64,000 nt of DNA from contig NC_089850.1 of assembly GCF_036373705.1 (NCBI RefSeq), forward strand, positions 44,566,048-44,630,047, written 5' to 3'. The notes below the pieces were generated by a model, which was not told the origin of the DNA, ran no database searches, and worked only from the letters and a program-made list of their open reading frames with translations. A program made the translations under genes and the position numbers. Source of the DNA: Amia ocellicauda (lineage: Eukaryota; Chordata; Actinopteri; Amiiformes; Amiidae). Below are positions 12,401-24,798 of this stretch, one piece after another. Within the stretch, counting starts at the first letter, position 1, and the number at the start of each line of letters is the position of its first letter.

Positions 12401-13702
12401 AATTTGTGAGACACAATTACACATACTTGCATTATTCTGTTCTGTATTTCTAGAGACACATGCCTGACACACACCTACATTGAAAGTCTCGTGTTTTTTC
12501 AGACCCCATGACAATAGTTATGAATAGACCTGGTTGGCCAAATCAAAAGAGATTGCTTCAGAACCAAAAAAAGAAATAGAAATATTTTTGGTCTAAAAAA
12601 TTATACAGAACAGAAACATATTAACAAAGGTGCACAGTATACCTTTTATAAAGCAAAAGTTGCTCCATAAAACTCCCCACTTGCTGGGAATTTAATCATG
12701 ATTGCAGTTTGCACACTTTGCAGCATTGTTTATGTTGGAATGGGGTCCATAAGGCTCAACTTGTTTTTCCTTTGATTGGACTTCATTTCAGAGGCAGAGC
12801 TCAAGTGACTGGTCTAAGGGTTTCAGTTACTATAAATAAAGGCATCATTCATCTCTACTGAATCATGGTCCCTCTTTCATGCTGACAAGTGTAGGCTGTC
12901 ACACAGGCAGGAAAGGTCCATAACTTTATTACACTATCCCCTCCAAAATAACCTTTTTCTTAGCATGGTTCACATATAGGGTAATTACACTGCATATACA
13001 GTGCCTTTTTACCTCAAATATTCCCAAGGAACTATTATCTGTTTGTAAGTTGTATGGTTGCAGGGATGGTGATAAAATATGATGATGTTGCACCCACAGT
13101 TTCTCCTTACAATGAAGGGCATTCTGTTAGGAATAGCCCAACAAAATAGTAATATGTATATTATGTTATTAATACATACAATTTTACAAAAACTATCAGA
13201 GCAACAGGCAAAGACCAAACGTTTGTCATTCTTTTTTGTTTTGTTTTTAAGAATACTGGGAAATTAAGATAGCAGTCTGTATGATTTGAAACAGAAAATG
13301 TATTTTCACATTTGAAAGGGAATGTATTATTCTAAACAACTAGTTACAGGTGTCTTAAATATTCAGAACACAAAAATTGAGAACCAACATTATTTCCAGC
13401 ATGTTTGTTCCATTTTCCTGGTTCACTAAAGGGACATGAACTGATTTCAGAGGAGGAAAATGTCTGACAATAAATATGGTCCAGATGGACTTTCTCCTGT
13501 CCTGGTCATAAAAGATACTAGGACAGTTCACAAATCAAAAACTCCATTATTATGTTAAGAATCTGAATTGTTTCTGTTATTTGGTAGAAGAAGAATAGTG
13601 CCGCGGTGTTTATCCACACATTGCTAATTTATAACATAGATTGAGACTTCAGACTAGAAAGCATTGTATTATTAATTTAAGGGCTCTAAAAGTGCAAATT
13701 TC

Positions 13703-13746
13703 TGTATGTATGTATGTATGTATGTATGTATGTATGTGTGTGTGTG

Positions 13747-13785
<39 letters not shown>

Positions 13786-13806
13786 ATATATATATATATA
13801 TATATA
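13703..13806. repeat. Compound microsatellite (GTAT)n-(TG)n-(CTAT)n-(TA)n
   Basis: Four abutting tracts: about 9 GTAT units, a TG run, about 10 CTAT units, then a TA run. A translation across it (Tyr/Ile/Ser/Val repeats) is an artefact. Confidence 0.98.
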
Positions 13807-14429
13807 AACATAGGCAGAAAAAAAGCGCTATTGTGTATGTGCCCATAATTTAGTATGTAAGTTGTCGTATATCTTGTGGTTATTTCCCATTTCCTCATAT
13901 AATTATGTGAGCCGACAGGCCTTATGCAAATTCCGACATTATTTTTTTGGGATATATATCTCATTTCGCTTTATGAAATACACAGTAGGATAAAAACGTT
14001 TTTGTTTGGTTTAGTTAGTAGAAACACTGTACTGTACTGAATTGTACACCTACGGTTAGTCGGTCTAACACAAATCAATTACTGTATTTATTTTCAGTTT
14101 GTTTTAACCTTGTTACATTGCGTTTTATTTGTGGTTAAATTTGTTTTCATATTACGACGGTTTCAAATTCAGTGGTCAGAATTTTGTATATATATTTTTT
14201 TTATTTTAGAAGTGTTTAAAAATAGATTATGTAAACTACATAAAACGTGTTTGAGTATTCAAGAAAAACATAAGTTAATGTCATCATTACATCCTTCCCC
14301 TTCATTTGAATAATGTGTGACAGATCGGTAGTATTTCCTTATTCGTCCTTCAAACTAATTGTCAACTGCTGTCTAATAAAATAAAACAGAAATTGCATAT
14401 CTTGAGTTAAATCATTTGACTAAAGAAGA

Positions 14430-14660
14430 ACCAACCATAGACCTCCTGCTTTTATAAAAACGGGAGTTACTCCTCCACCTCTTTAGGGTTCAGGGCTGCA
14501 TTGATGATTTAAAAAGCAAATCCGCAGGTAAAGTGAGATTCAAGATGCGAGGTGAGGCGGAAAGCTGTATCTCGGGGGGTCGTGGCTCTTTCCGGCTCTA
14601 GACAGAGAGATCCTCTGGGGGTCTTCAGGGGGCCACGATGAAATACTCCATTTTCACACA
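14430..14660. promoter_or_regulatory. Candidate regulatory block downstream of HLX
   Basis: A patch of about 230 bp with higher GC and several CpGs inside AT-rich DNA, roughly 4.7 kb downstream of the HLX stop codon. No open frame of note. It contains GGTGAGGCGG and GGGGGTCTTCAGGGGGCC, with direct GGGGG repeats about 50 bp apart. Its composition suggests a constrained element, but there is no direct evidence of function. Confidence 0.25.
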
Positions 14661-14774
14661 CAACGGGTCGGGCTGCCTTTCATTATTTTATTCCTTATTG
14701 AAAATTATTTGTAAGATCGATTATTTAGTAGTTTGTCCACTGAACTTTGATCACCTGAATCTATAAATATATAT

Positions 14775-14820
14775 TAGTAGCGGTAGTGGTAGTAGTAGTA
14801 GTAGTAGTAGTAGTAGTATT
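14775..14820. repeat. (GTA)n microsatellite
   Basis: About 10 perfect GTA units preceded by degenerate GGT/GTA units. Confidence 0.95.
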
Positions 14821-14941
14821 TGTCGGGAATCTGTACATTCATTAAAAAAGGTCATGATTAAGATTCTAGGAGTGAGGTACTGTATATTGGTTAAAGTTTG
14901 GTTTAAATAAATGTATATTAATATATAAAATTATAGATGTA

Positions 14942-14942
14942 A

Positions 14943-15003
<61 letters not shown>
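14942..15003. repeat. (AAT)n microsatellite
   Basis: About 20 perfect AAT units. Confidence 0.98.
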
Positions 15004-15004
<1 letters not shown>

Positions 15005-15325
15005 ATTGCGTATATTGGCCAGGATTATATCAATTACAACACTCGCAAATCACAGTGTAATCACTTTTACTTCCCTGTATTTTCGCTGTACCACCACAGG
15101 CCTGTGTTTTTAATTTGCAGTAGGTAAGATAATTGCAATAGACACTCAACATTACAATCATTACATTCTAAAACGCATTAAATATGTATTGTGGAAATAT
15201 TTATTCTAAAGTGATAGGCCTAGATCCACTTGTACCATCGTGGTTGATGCAAAAAAAAAAATGTTTCCATTCAAATTGCATTAATATTTATTAAAAATAA
15301 TTCAGCTTAAAAGATCGTTCAACTT

Positions 15326-15421
15326 GTATGTATGTATGCGTATGTATGTATGTATGTATGTATGTATGTATGTATGTATGTATGTATGTGTGTGCGTATA
15401 TATATATATATATATATATAT
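15326..15421. repeat. Compound microsatellite (GTAT)n-(TG)n-(TA)n
   Basis: About 16 GTAT-type units followed by TG and TA runs. The same composite order occurs at 13.7 kb, suggesting a shared seed sequence or shared mutational route. Confidence 0.97.
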
Positions 15422-15699
15422 AACTTTACAGAAACAATATAGCATCATAATATTATTATGATGTTTCCCTCTAGATAACAAACAGTAAAACACAATGTTT
15501 TTTATGGTAAAACAGAGAGAGTTCGGTTTTTTGTTAAATCAATAAAGAGCAATACATTTTAATCGTGTATATTTGAACATTACATTTAAAGCATAAGTAT
15601 GTATTAAAACCCCATGCACACATACAAAATATTGGTTAAATGTACGTACTGTTGTCTTTGTGTGACAGAAGGCTTTCAGAGAACAAGCAATAATTAGTG

Positions 15700-15700
<1 letters not shown>

Positions 15701-15760
<60 letters not shown>

Positions 15761-15762
15761 TT
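15701..15762. repeat. (TG)n-(GA)n microsatellite
   Basis: About 8 TG units run directly into about 22 GA units with one interruption. The GA part is a perfect polypurine tract able to form triplex (H-) DNA. Confidence 0.97.
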
Positions 15763-16319
15763 TTCAGTTTTATTATTAGTGTACATTCTTTACAGCGTGT
15801 AATAATAATAATTGTTTATATGAATCTTGTGATCTTTGTCTCTATTCTGAATAACAAAACTAAACCTAAACATTACTATATTTTACCATGTTTTAGACTC
15901 GAAAATACAGTATTACTACTACTGCATATTGATAGTAGTACTAGTAGTAATAGTAATAATAATAATAATTAATAATAACTATTCTGGCAATACTTTCATA
16001 TGTTTTGTTATGATTGTTTAATTAATATTTTATATTTGGAAAATACACGGTCATTTATACGTGAATTACAATGTGATCTAGGTCTGCGCATCAACAACGT
16101 GACACACAGTAAACTCTCCCTCCCTGGTGTTGAGTTTCTGCGGCTGCGTGTGTAGAGTAAGGGATAATAATTAATATGACTGCTTTGTTTCTTAAATATA
16201 AATACGGGCTTTGTCTTATATGAAGCACAGTGTTCACAGGGATCATCCAGCAGGAACTGTTTATTTATTTGCGGCATCAGGGTGATCAATAAAATATCCT
16301 TAATATCCAAACAGCACAT

Positions 16320-16680
16320 TTAGCACCACGTTTTATTGCCTGTCCGGGCGGATTAGGGAAAGGCATTAGTGCCCCATAAATGGAGTGACTTCTGATTCCC
16401 AGATCTGAGTCTGGATTCATAAAATATACCCATCCATTAGGTTGCTGATATCTGGAGCCAGACAATATACACAGACTATAAATTTCTTAGCCCTGCACTC
16501 TGCTTTCTTTAAGATTTCAAACTGCTCACATCCTTCAGAGAAAAGGCTGAAAGGGATTACAGGAGACTATAGGAAAGGGTCTGGGAGCCAAGGGATGTCC
16601 AAGCTGTCATCTATCAGCTGCTTATGACTCCGATATTGAACAAATGGGTTGTGTAAAGTAGCAAGACCTGACAAGGTGGC
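16320..16680. promoter_or_regulatory. Candidate regulatory block with CArG box
   Basis: Complex sequence without stop-free coding potential, about 3 kb downstream of HLX. It includes a perfect CArG box (CCATAAATGG, 16374-16383), the SRF binding consensus CC(A/T)6GG. A 64-kb window should contain a few such matches by chance, so the motif alone is weak evidence. Confidence 0.22.
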
Positions 16681-17730
16681 ATCGTTATCCTGTCTAGATG
16701 ATGCATAATATTAGTATTGCGCTTAGTTCATCGCATGCCTTTATAAAATCATCAGGACTAACTGTAGACTCAGGGTGTTTGTATAGGATGTGTAAGATGT
16801 ATGCATGAATGTATTTATCTATCTACATGTGTATACATGCAATACACACAAACATATATATAAATCACTGTATTTCGTTGACGATTTTTATGAAAGATTA
16901 AGAAAAAGATTTAAAAACCCTGCGGTGAAGGTAGGCTTTATATTGATCGAAGTCGGTCGGTATTTCGTACAGAAATAAATAAACAGTCTCACTGATAACA
17001 GACTGACTATATTACCTTTCAGAGAAGAATTAATGTTGGTTTGCACCTTGTGTTTGACGCAAACATTAGGATTTGTATTATATATAATACAGAATTAATA
17101 CATCTCCAGAAGCATTCTGACACTATTTTCATTACTGTAACTGACCAGTTACTGTATGAAAGTGTTATTTAAATGGCAGTGGTAGCTTCAGGAGACACGG
17201 ATCACCAAAAGAGTAGCATAAAACCTTTTATACGGGACCTATTCAACGACATTACACACTATTTAAACGCATTATCAAAAATACTTAACGTGAAAATGTC
17301 CTTGAAAAAGCTACAGCAAATGTAATTTATTGTGTAACCGATGTATGATTCAAGACTTGGCTTGTTTCGACAAACAGTCTGAAATCCATGAACATTTGAT
17401 AATAAATGCAGTAATGTAAAAAAAGACACTAGTATGTGATCCTAAGACCACATTTTAACTCACTCTTTGACACCAATTAGTCAGGGCTAAGCATTTTAAT
17501 GATGCCTTTTTAAGACCAGGTGGTTCAAATCATGTACACTCCCCGCAAGGCTCATGCTAGGACCTCACACAGGACCCGCACAACAGTAATGCACTTAATG
17601 GACTTCATTAGAGATTGCAATGCTTTGGTTCAACTTTATGGACACTTGTTGCACAGCAACACAACGGTAATGATTACAAGTTGGTGTCAGAGTCTACAGT
17701 TCGCGCTAAATTATATTGCGTGGGACCAAG

Positions 17731-17731
<1 letters not shown>

Positions 17732-17782
<51 letters not shown>
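17732..17782. repeat. (TA)n microsatellite
   Basis: About 25 perfect TA units. Confidence 0.98.
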
Positions 17783-17784
<2 letters not shown>

Positions 17785-18135
17785 CATCAATATGAATATT
17801 GTAAGTATGTAGCTGCTTATCCATTGGAGGAAACGCAATTCATTGAAATGTATTAGACCAATTAAAGGTCACACTCTTATTGCCAATAAAATAATCGATG
17901 GCAAACAATGATCATTATGGTTAATTTGCATTTTCTCGTGGTGAAAATATTGTTACATGGTGTTGATGATAAACTCTAATATAATTATTTCCCTGTTAAT
18001 ACCATGCGATTTTTTAAATTTCAGTTAAAATAGTAACCTACATTATTTATTTATTAAATTCAGAGGGCTGTAGTGTCTTTGTGTTATTTAATTATTTGAT
18101 ATTTTAAAATATGTATAGTCTGTAAAATGCGATTC

Positions 18136-18136
<1 letters not shown>

Positions 18137-18188
<52 letters not shown>
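18137..18188. repeat. (ATT)n microsatellite
   Basis: About 17 perfect ATT units. Confidence 0.98.
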
Positions 18189-18190
<2 letters not shown>

Positions 18191-18218
18191 AGACAGAAGT
18201 ATTTATTACGTTACAAAC

Positions 18219-18290
18219 TCAAATCCATCCATCCATCCATCCATCCATTTTCGGAACCGCTTATCCATGTGGGTCGCGGGGACAAACTCA
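18219..18290. mobile_element. Retroelement 3' tail: (CCAT)n plus conserved end motif
   Basis: CCAT units followed by 'tttcggaaccgcttatccat' and 'gtgggtcgcgggg'. This combination is a very common truncated retroelement end in fish genomes. The tetranucleotide run is the element's own tail repeat. No coding part is present. Confidence 0.6.
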
Positions 18291-19021
18291 AATCTTAAAA
18301 TTACAATCACAAGACATGATGGATTAAGAGATTATTCCCTCTATAATGCAAACTTGCTATCCGTTTTTAATTGGCTTGATCGTCGACGTTTGTCCCTGAG
18401 GATTGCAAAACATTGTAAGGATAAAAATTTGAAATAATATTATGAATTTTAGGCCTTTAGTGTACAATCTTTTTCTTTTTTAAAGGTTGTTTTATGTGCG
18501 TTGGAATTTGATTGAATTTTGAAGTTTAATTTTTAATTTTCCTTCACTACCCTTCAAAAGTTCCATTTATTTGGCACATTCCTTCCTGCTATATTGAAGC
18601 TTTTTGTTTGGTAATATCTTAATAGTTCTAAATTGTGAATCAGTTTCCACCTGCACCATTATATACCTGATTGAAGAGTCAATCAAAGCGTACCGACAGG
18701 CTACAAATAAATTGAAAGGATAAAATAAAATAATAATAAAACATACTCAATTAAGACTCAAAGGCCTATGGAATACCTCAAATAAAAATAGATACTCGTA
18801 ATGAACCTGTAATATAAACAAACAAATAAAAACGGTTACATGTGTGCCATTTCGTACTTCACTATCCATCGCATATCGACCACACTTGCCTAATAGTATT
18901 AGCTGTGGATTCAAGTATTTTATTTAAATGCTTTTGTTCTACGTATCGTTTAAGAATGCTAAGGCCCTTATTTTCATTAGAGTTAACAAAGATACTTTTG
19001 AATAAGAACAATAAGAAACAT

Positions 19022-19027
19022 TTTATT
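19022..19027 (-). promoter_or_regulatory. HLX poly(A) signal
   Basis: AATAAA on the minus strand, about 310 nt past the HLX stop codon and the first canonical signal downstream of it. It implies a short 3' UTR of about 0.33 kb. Transcript data would confirm it. Confidence 0.5.
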
Positions 19028-19333
19028 TACAAAATTCTCAGTGCAAATAGTAAACAAAATATAGTACAATCCAAGCATAAAATATATATATATCCATCAC
19101 ATTAAAAAAGACACAAATCCTTTCCATATGAAAGTAAACACGAATGATAACTGGTGGCATCACGGGTGAAACTGCGCTAAAGAAATGGGTGCCATCTTCT
19201 TTTCCTGGCAGATCTATTCCACACAATAACGCCCAGAAGTCTCTCTCTATCTCTTTTGTGTTTCTGTTTGCACTTCACTGTCCGTGTTCATATATGTATA
19301 TTAAATTAAAGAAACGGTGTCTTTAGAAGTGTT

Positions 19334-19875
19334 TTATACCAATATTTGTGATGAAGGTGACGCTGTCGTTTCTGCTGGGGTGATGCTGGAAGATGCTTCC
19401 TCGGCGCTCAAAGGAGCCAGCCCGGATTTGATGACGCTTGCTTTATTGTGCTCTGTGATTTCAATGTCACTCTGATCCGGATCGTCCTCCAATTCGGAGT
19501 CACTTCCCTCAGACTCGCACTCGGAGTCGCGCTGCTTCTGTTCCGCGTCCGGCGCTTTCTCCGGCTGCTCCTTCTCCTTGTCTTTCTGGGCCTGGGCCTC
19601 CTTCGAGTGCCTCCACTTCATTCTCCTGTTCTGGAACCACACTTTGACCTGAGGAAGCACGACACATGGAGAGGTTCAGGACCCGGGACTTCTGCTTTTG
19701 CGCAAAAGTGATGTTAACCGTTCAGAGAAAAAGCTTTTCAGATTTCAAACTAATTAAGACCCTGTATTATTTGTCTGTCGAGTATACGCACTTGTAATTA
19801 CATTCAAACCATCTCATTTATTGCAGAGCCTTGTGTGTATGTATGAATCCATGCAAATGTATGTGCACATCTTCC

Positions 19876-19918
<43 letters not shown>

Positions 19919-22165
19919 CACACACATATAGACCAGTAGTAGTGTATTCTCTAAAATAGTTTCTCAGCAGTACTAGGAAGTATTGCCCAACAAACCATAA
20001 AACTGGAATAGCAGCTCTAAGAATAATGAATCACGGTAGTTGTGTATGCAATTATTCGTTATAAACGACTTTCACTTCCTCACAATTCTCGATTTCACAA
20101 TTTTATAAGCCAGATGTTGAGAACTATGTTTCTTTTCGTTTTATTGTGGTTGCATTCCCGTGTTTTGTTGTTTTGCACTTGGCACTAGCATTTGTTTTAA
20201 AGGGTTCAGTTATAGGTTCGGCCGAATTACTTTGTCATTGTATTTTTTTTTTTTCTATCGTATCAAGGCTGCAATAAAAAGACAAGAGGCCACATTAACC
20301 AATTACACTTTGAAAAGACGGTTAAGCAGCGGAAACCCCCGCAAGAACAAAATCTGACTGCGCTGTGAATCAAAGGTCAAATATCTCAAACCACTAGTCA
20401 GGATTTGTCATGGACCTTAATAAGAAAATATATAAAGCACATCAAATTTTATAGCCCTTTCATCCCCTGTTGATATAATAGCTGAGACGGCCTCATAGGT
20501 TTTATAGCCTGCTCTTTATTTCTATGCATTTCATTTCATTCCGCAGTGTCTGAACTGTTTGAGGACTGTGAGCAATGCAACTGAAGACACAGTAACCCCC
20601 AGAGACTCTGGATGTTAAAAAAAAAGTCAATTTCCAGAAATGAATCGAGTTTAAACTTACCTGAGCATCGGTCAGGCCGAGCATCGCTGCCAGCTGTTTT
20701 CGGTCCGGTTTGGTGACGTACTTCTGAATCTCAAATCTTTTCTCTAGTCCTTTCCTTTGGAGATTGGAAAAGACCGCCCTTGACCAGGACCTTTTCCTTT
20801 TGTAGGTCTGGGGCATTGTGTCTTTCGTCAGAACCGCATATGGACCTGAAGTTATGAAATAAAATATAAGCATTTACATGTCGGCTATTACATTGCATTT
20901 ATCCACGGCAATGGACAAAGGGTGGGGGTGGGGGGTCACATTTGTATGCACGTAGATACAGTACATAAAGTCGTGTATGCACTATTTATATCGAGCCAGT
21001 ATTCACTATGGACAGACGTGTTTTCCAGCAGTGATTGAAAGGTGGCCCATTGCATTAAGACAACAGCTCAGCCTGGTGAATGCAAAATCCCTGTCCTGCT
21101 GTACTGGATGGGACAGCTACTCTACCTGGGAAGGTGTCCTGAAACTGATGCTGAACTGACTGTCTGGCTCCACTGCCTATAGGGTTCATGATGGAGGGAG
21201 GGTCGCTGATCCCCGGCTCTATGGACCCGAAGTACTGGCTCGTTGAGGGCTGCATGGAGACGTGGATCCCTGACTGACGATTCGAGCTAACAATGGATGT
21301 CAAATCTGTGACAAAGGACGAAAATTGGATACATGAGAGAGACCAAAACTAACTGTATATTTTTTCTTAAAACACATACGTCTGTGTATTTGATGACCCA
21401 TCTGGAAATATATAATGTGAGGCAAAGGCAGAGGCAGAAAGTGAACGTCACTGCCGAGGTCTGGCGTGCACTGACAGAAAGAAGGAGTTACTCGGGAGAT
21501 GTTTCTAACATGTTCAGTAGGACTTCCTTCAATAGCTCCCTGAATGTGCACCCACAGGCCTGATCAATATCGATCCTGAACTTGTAGCACAACGCAGCCC
21601 GATGCATGCATTTCAAGGCACGGGAGTGGACGCATAAAGACTGCCACCCAGTTTGCACATCCTGCCAATGCACGGCGTATAGCTGTCTATAGTAAGCAAT
21701 AATAATAAAGATCACCGTACCTCTTAATGTCGTGCACTCTTTTCCTTTCGGGTCAAACTCTGTGGACAATATGCGATCAATCCCAAACTTGAGATCCTTG
21801 CTGGCGGTGGCGGGCGCCTGGGCAGAGCAGCTCAGCGGCCCCCGGGACCCAGAGGCGGCTGCGTGTAGTCCGTGGTGGCGGTGATAGGGCGAGCCGGGAC
21901 CCACCCTGGAGCCGAAAACAGACGGATCTGGAGGCAAGGGAGATGGGCGCAGGGGTGACCCCGAGGAGTGGACCTGAGCGTGGGCCCCCAGGCGGGACAC
22001 CAGCGCGGAGGAGCCGGGGAGGCTGTCGGCGTCTCCTACGTGTAAGATGTCAGCGATGCAAAACGACGGTTTTTTCACAGAATCCAAGGCAAAGCCAGTG
22101 GAGCAATACGCGGACCACAAGCTAAAATTAGACGCGTAAAAGGGGTTTAGTCCTGTGGTGTACAT
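19334..22165 (-). CDS. hlx: HLX, H2.0-like homeobox transcription factor (4 exons)
   Basis: Coding exons are 22165-21721, 21305-21126, 20845-20661 and 19648-19334. All have GT-AG boundaries and consistent phase, giving 374 aa (human is about 488, so the Ala/Pro/Gln/His-rich parts are shorter). The start is the ATG opening [20 protein letters not shown], the conserved HLX N-terminus. FCIADIL (residues 35-41) matches the eh1 Groucho/TLE-binding motif, and FGIDRIL (127-133) is a second eh1-like motif. The homeodomain spans about 227-286, with W274, F275, N277 and R279 of the recognition helix in [10 protein letters not shown]. An intron splits it after Q270, so DNA recognition is encoded in the last exon. 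The C-terminus is acidic and Ser-rich. HLX is a nuclear regulator of visceral mesenchyme (gut, liver) and of blood lineages. It shares strand and order with MTARC1, as in human. The exon model is read from sequence alone but is internally consistent. Confidence 0.97.
19877..19918. repeat. (ATT)n microsatellite in HLX intron 3
   Basis: About 13 perfect ATT units inside the last HLX intron. Confidence 0.97.
20255..20520. promoter_or_regulatory. hlx: Candidate intronic regulatory element of HLX
   Basis: Non-repetitive sequence in HLX intron 3, just downstream (in gene direction) of the homeobox exon. It contains ATCAAAGG (20369-20376), a TCF/LEF-type site overlapping an AAAGGTCA nuclear-receptor half-site, and two TTTTATAGCC copies about 50 bp apart (near 20449 and 20501) of the AT-rich kind bound by CDX/posterior HOX proteins. 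Enhancer role is inference only. Confidence 0.3.
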
Positions 22166-22199
22166 CCTGTTGCTTGTGTTTTCTCTATCCTGCAGAAGA

Positions 22200-22500
22200 A
22201 AGCTCTATTGAATCATGCTTGTGTCTGGAGTGAAGGTTGAGAATAGCCGATTCTCTCTTAAAGGGCCAGGGCGCTTCCTCGGAACTCGCCAACTTTGGCA
22301 GCTGGTCCAAGTAGTCCTGGACAGAAGTTCTGCGTCGATCGCTGATTGGCCACTTTCAGACCAATAGGACGTATGTTTCGGCCCAGACCAATAGGAACTG
22401 TGGTTCAGTTGTAGGCCACGCCCACAGCCTGCCAAGGTAGAGGTAACACGTGTGTGCGGTGATGTGAGCAGGATTTAAGGACCGAAACAGCCTTTACACA
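22200..22500 (-). promoter_or_regulatory. hlx: HLX promoter region with three CCAAT boxes
   Basis: Immediately upstream of the HLX start codon. CCAAT is present as ATTGG at 22345-22349 and as CCAAT at 22361-22365 and 22388-22392, spaced about 16 and 27 bp, the usual NF-Y arrangement. GCCACGCCCA at 22415-22424 is a KLF/Sp-type GC box. No TATA box is evident close to the ATG. The transcription start cannot be placed from sequence alone. Confidence 0.6.
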
Positions 22501-22612
22501 TCCTCTAAACAATCAAATAAACCAAATCAACCAACTGACAACCAAACAAGCCAAATAACAACAAAATACACCAAATAACAGTTCAATGACACAAACATAA
22601 ACTGAAATCTCG
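22500..22612. other. G-poor A/C-rich tract upstream of the HLX promoter
   Basis: About 110 bp on the plus strand built from loosely repeated CCAAAT, CAACCAA and ACAAAC words, with only a handful of G residues. The complementary (HLX-sense) strand is therefore T/G rich, with repeated TTTGGT and TGTTTGT words. No ORF. Confidence 0.6.
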
Positions 22613-24744
22613 ATGACTCGGATATGATAAGATTGAACATTTTAATTAAATTTCTGTTTTACTTATTTATTTACCATATTCAGCACCCTATTTAACTCTG
22701 TTTGCTGTAATATAGATATCGTTTATATTTACTTGGAAAGATACAAGAATAACAGAATAATGTTTGGTTTTGTGTACAGTACAAAATAATAATTACGAAG
22801 TAATTTAATAATATAATAAAGGTACGGTAAATATCTGTATGTTTATATATATATATATGCAAACACATTGTTTTGTAAAATGGATAACACACTTTAGTGT
22901 TAAAATAAGAAACATTTTTAAAATAAATAAGCTTGTTCCTTAAATTGAAATTATTTATAGGGACATTGTTTATTTTATAGTTTATAAGTAAATATGATAA
23001 AGTTAATCATGATAATACTAATCATAGTAATACAATTAAGATGTATTTAATGTTAAAGTGAATATTTTCCTAAAAATGACAATTTCAATCTTATACCTTT
23101 TTTTGGGGAAGGGGGGAATTTGAGAAGTTTTCCGTGAATATTAACATTTCTGAAAATACTGCATATTAATTGGAAACATGTTTATTAAGACAGGGAGGAA
23201 AAACGGGAGATGTTACACTTGCATTTCAGCACAATCTTTCAAGAAGCCCGATGCATTTCTTGTTGCCCATTGAGGGCAGGAAACTCGCGTTTCTATTAAG
23301 TTCAGGTCATCCTGTTTTTGATGGGCTTCGGCTCTAACTAAATGAGCGGATATGCCTGCTAGATTTGGCCAAAAATAGAGCATGTTTGAGTATTTTAGGA
23401 TACAGCAGAAATCCTTATTTCTTCCGGAGAGAGAAAAAATATATAATAACTGTTAGAACTTCCTTTTTCAATATTTGTGCAACTTTATCTCGAACTGCAA
23501 ATTGTATAGTGACGCAAATCCGTCCCCATGCATTGAAAAAAAGCAAAAATAAATGTGAGGAAATCAATTCCCTTCTAGAAATGAAAACATAAATACTTTC
23601 GCCTTATTCTGCAGTTTCAAACACCGATTGAAAACAAATGAAAACAATGCAATAGGAACAGGTTAGTTAGTCTTTATGACTAGGGAGATTAGGGAAGTCC
23701 TGCAGCCTACATAAAGTATATACGAATTAATTGTAGATATTATTTATAATAAAATTAACTTTCTGTAACACACTTGTTTAATACACACATACAATAAAAT
23801 AGTTTGAATAGTTAAATTGTTCTTAATAATAATATTATTAATAATAATAAATCAATGTCATTTTCTAATAAATTACACGCTGGTAATAATTCAATATTTA
23901 AATTAAGTTACAATATATGAAAACATGTTTTAACTGTTGTTTAATTTATATATATGGATAGATAGATAATAGAAACATATTATGAATGCATGTATGTATT
24001 TATTTATTAAATAATGTGTTGCTCAGTTTAGCAAGAATCGAGTCCACAGTTTACACAATCCTCTCAATGTTATCTATCCCCTGTATTGCCTTCATTAGGG
24101 CTTGATTCATATCCGGAAGGGTCTGTGACCCGGGCTGCCTCCTATAATCACTGAGCATCCAAGAGAGATTTTTTAGGGTTAAATATAGAAATGCAATGTA
24201 TCCAATAGACTCGATCAAGCAGACAAAACAATCCAGGGAAAAGGATGTCTAAAAAACATTTTTTTTCGTTCAGTTTTTTCAGGTGTTGATGAGATCAGAG
24301 AAGGAAACGTTCAACATCCAGAAGTCTTCATATTCGACAGACCAGAAATCACTAAACAGACACATGTATGTAATTAACATTGACTGGCAAAAATAAACAC
24401 ATTCGTGAATAAAGACATGGACCATAAGATCTACGTTGGGATTGGCTAGTATTGGTAGATAACATTCAGAGTCGTTCAGATATGAATATTATTAGGCAAA
24501 AATGCACCATGTAGCTTAATAAATCACATATATATGCACACTCTGTAGTTATAGAATTTAAAATGTGTGCTTTAACAAACAATAACATTGTGCTAAAATA
24601 CTCATGCAACTACATATAATTAAATGTATTATATTAAAATATATTACTTTATTCTGATGTGTATGTTAAGGAATTATTATGGTTATGCTGGTCACGTTTT
24701 CGATAATACATTTATATTCTAAGGGAAAACGACAAATATAATTA

Positions 24745-24746
<2 letters not shown>

Positions 24747-24798
<52 letters not shown>
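24747..24798. repeat. (ATT)n microsatellite
   Basis: About 16 perfect ATT units, continuing directly into 'atgtatttattagcagacgc', a dispersed-repeat word; the microsatellite may be the tail of a retroposed copy. Confidence 0.96.

Larger units (their letters stand above)
7400..13700. other. Intergenic DNA without a recognisable gene
   Basis: No gene could be supported. The longest open frame (minus strand, 11314-10838, 158 codons) has low-complexity basic and Ser-rich composition and no recognisable motif, so it is treated as chance. A short interspersed-repeat fragment at 9.3-9.4 kb and a trinucleotide tract at 8.4 kb are listed separately. Confidence 0.6.
15770..19000. other. Non-coding DNA downstream of HLX
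   Basis: No gene recognised. It contains microsatellites and one retroelement tail (listed separately) and a non-repetitive stretch at 16.3-16.7 kb. Remaining open frames are short and without motifs. Confidence 0.6.

Noticed and set aside
19448..19711. 87-codon Leu-rich plus-strand open frame
   Set aside because: Antisense shadow of HLX exon 4.
21488..22165. Extension of HLX exon 1 to 225 codons by reading into intron 1
   Set aside because: The GT donor at 21720-21719 joins in phase to exon 2 (DLTSIVSSN...), and the read-through residues do not resemble HLX.
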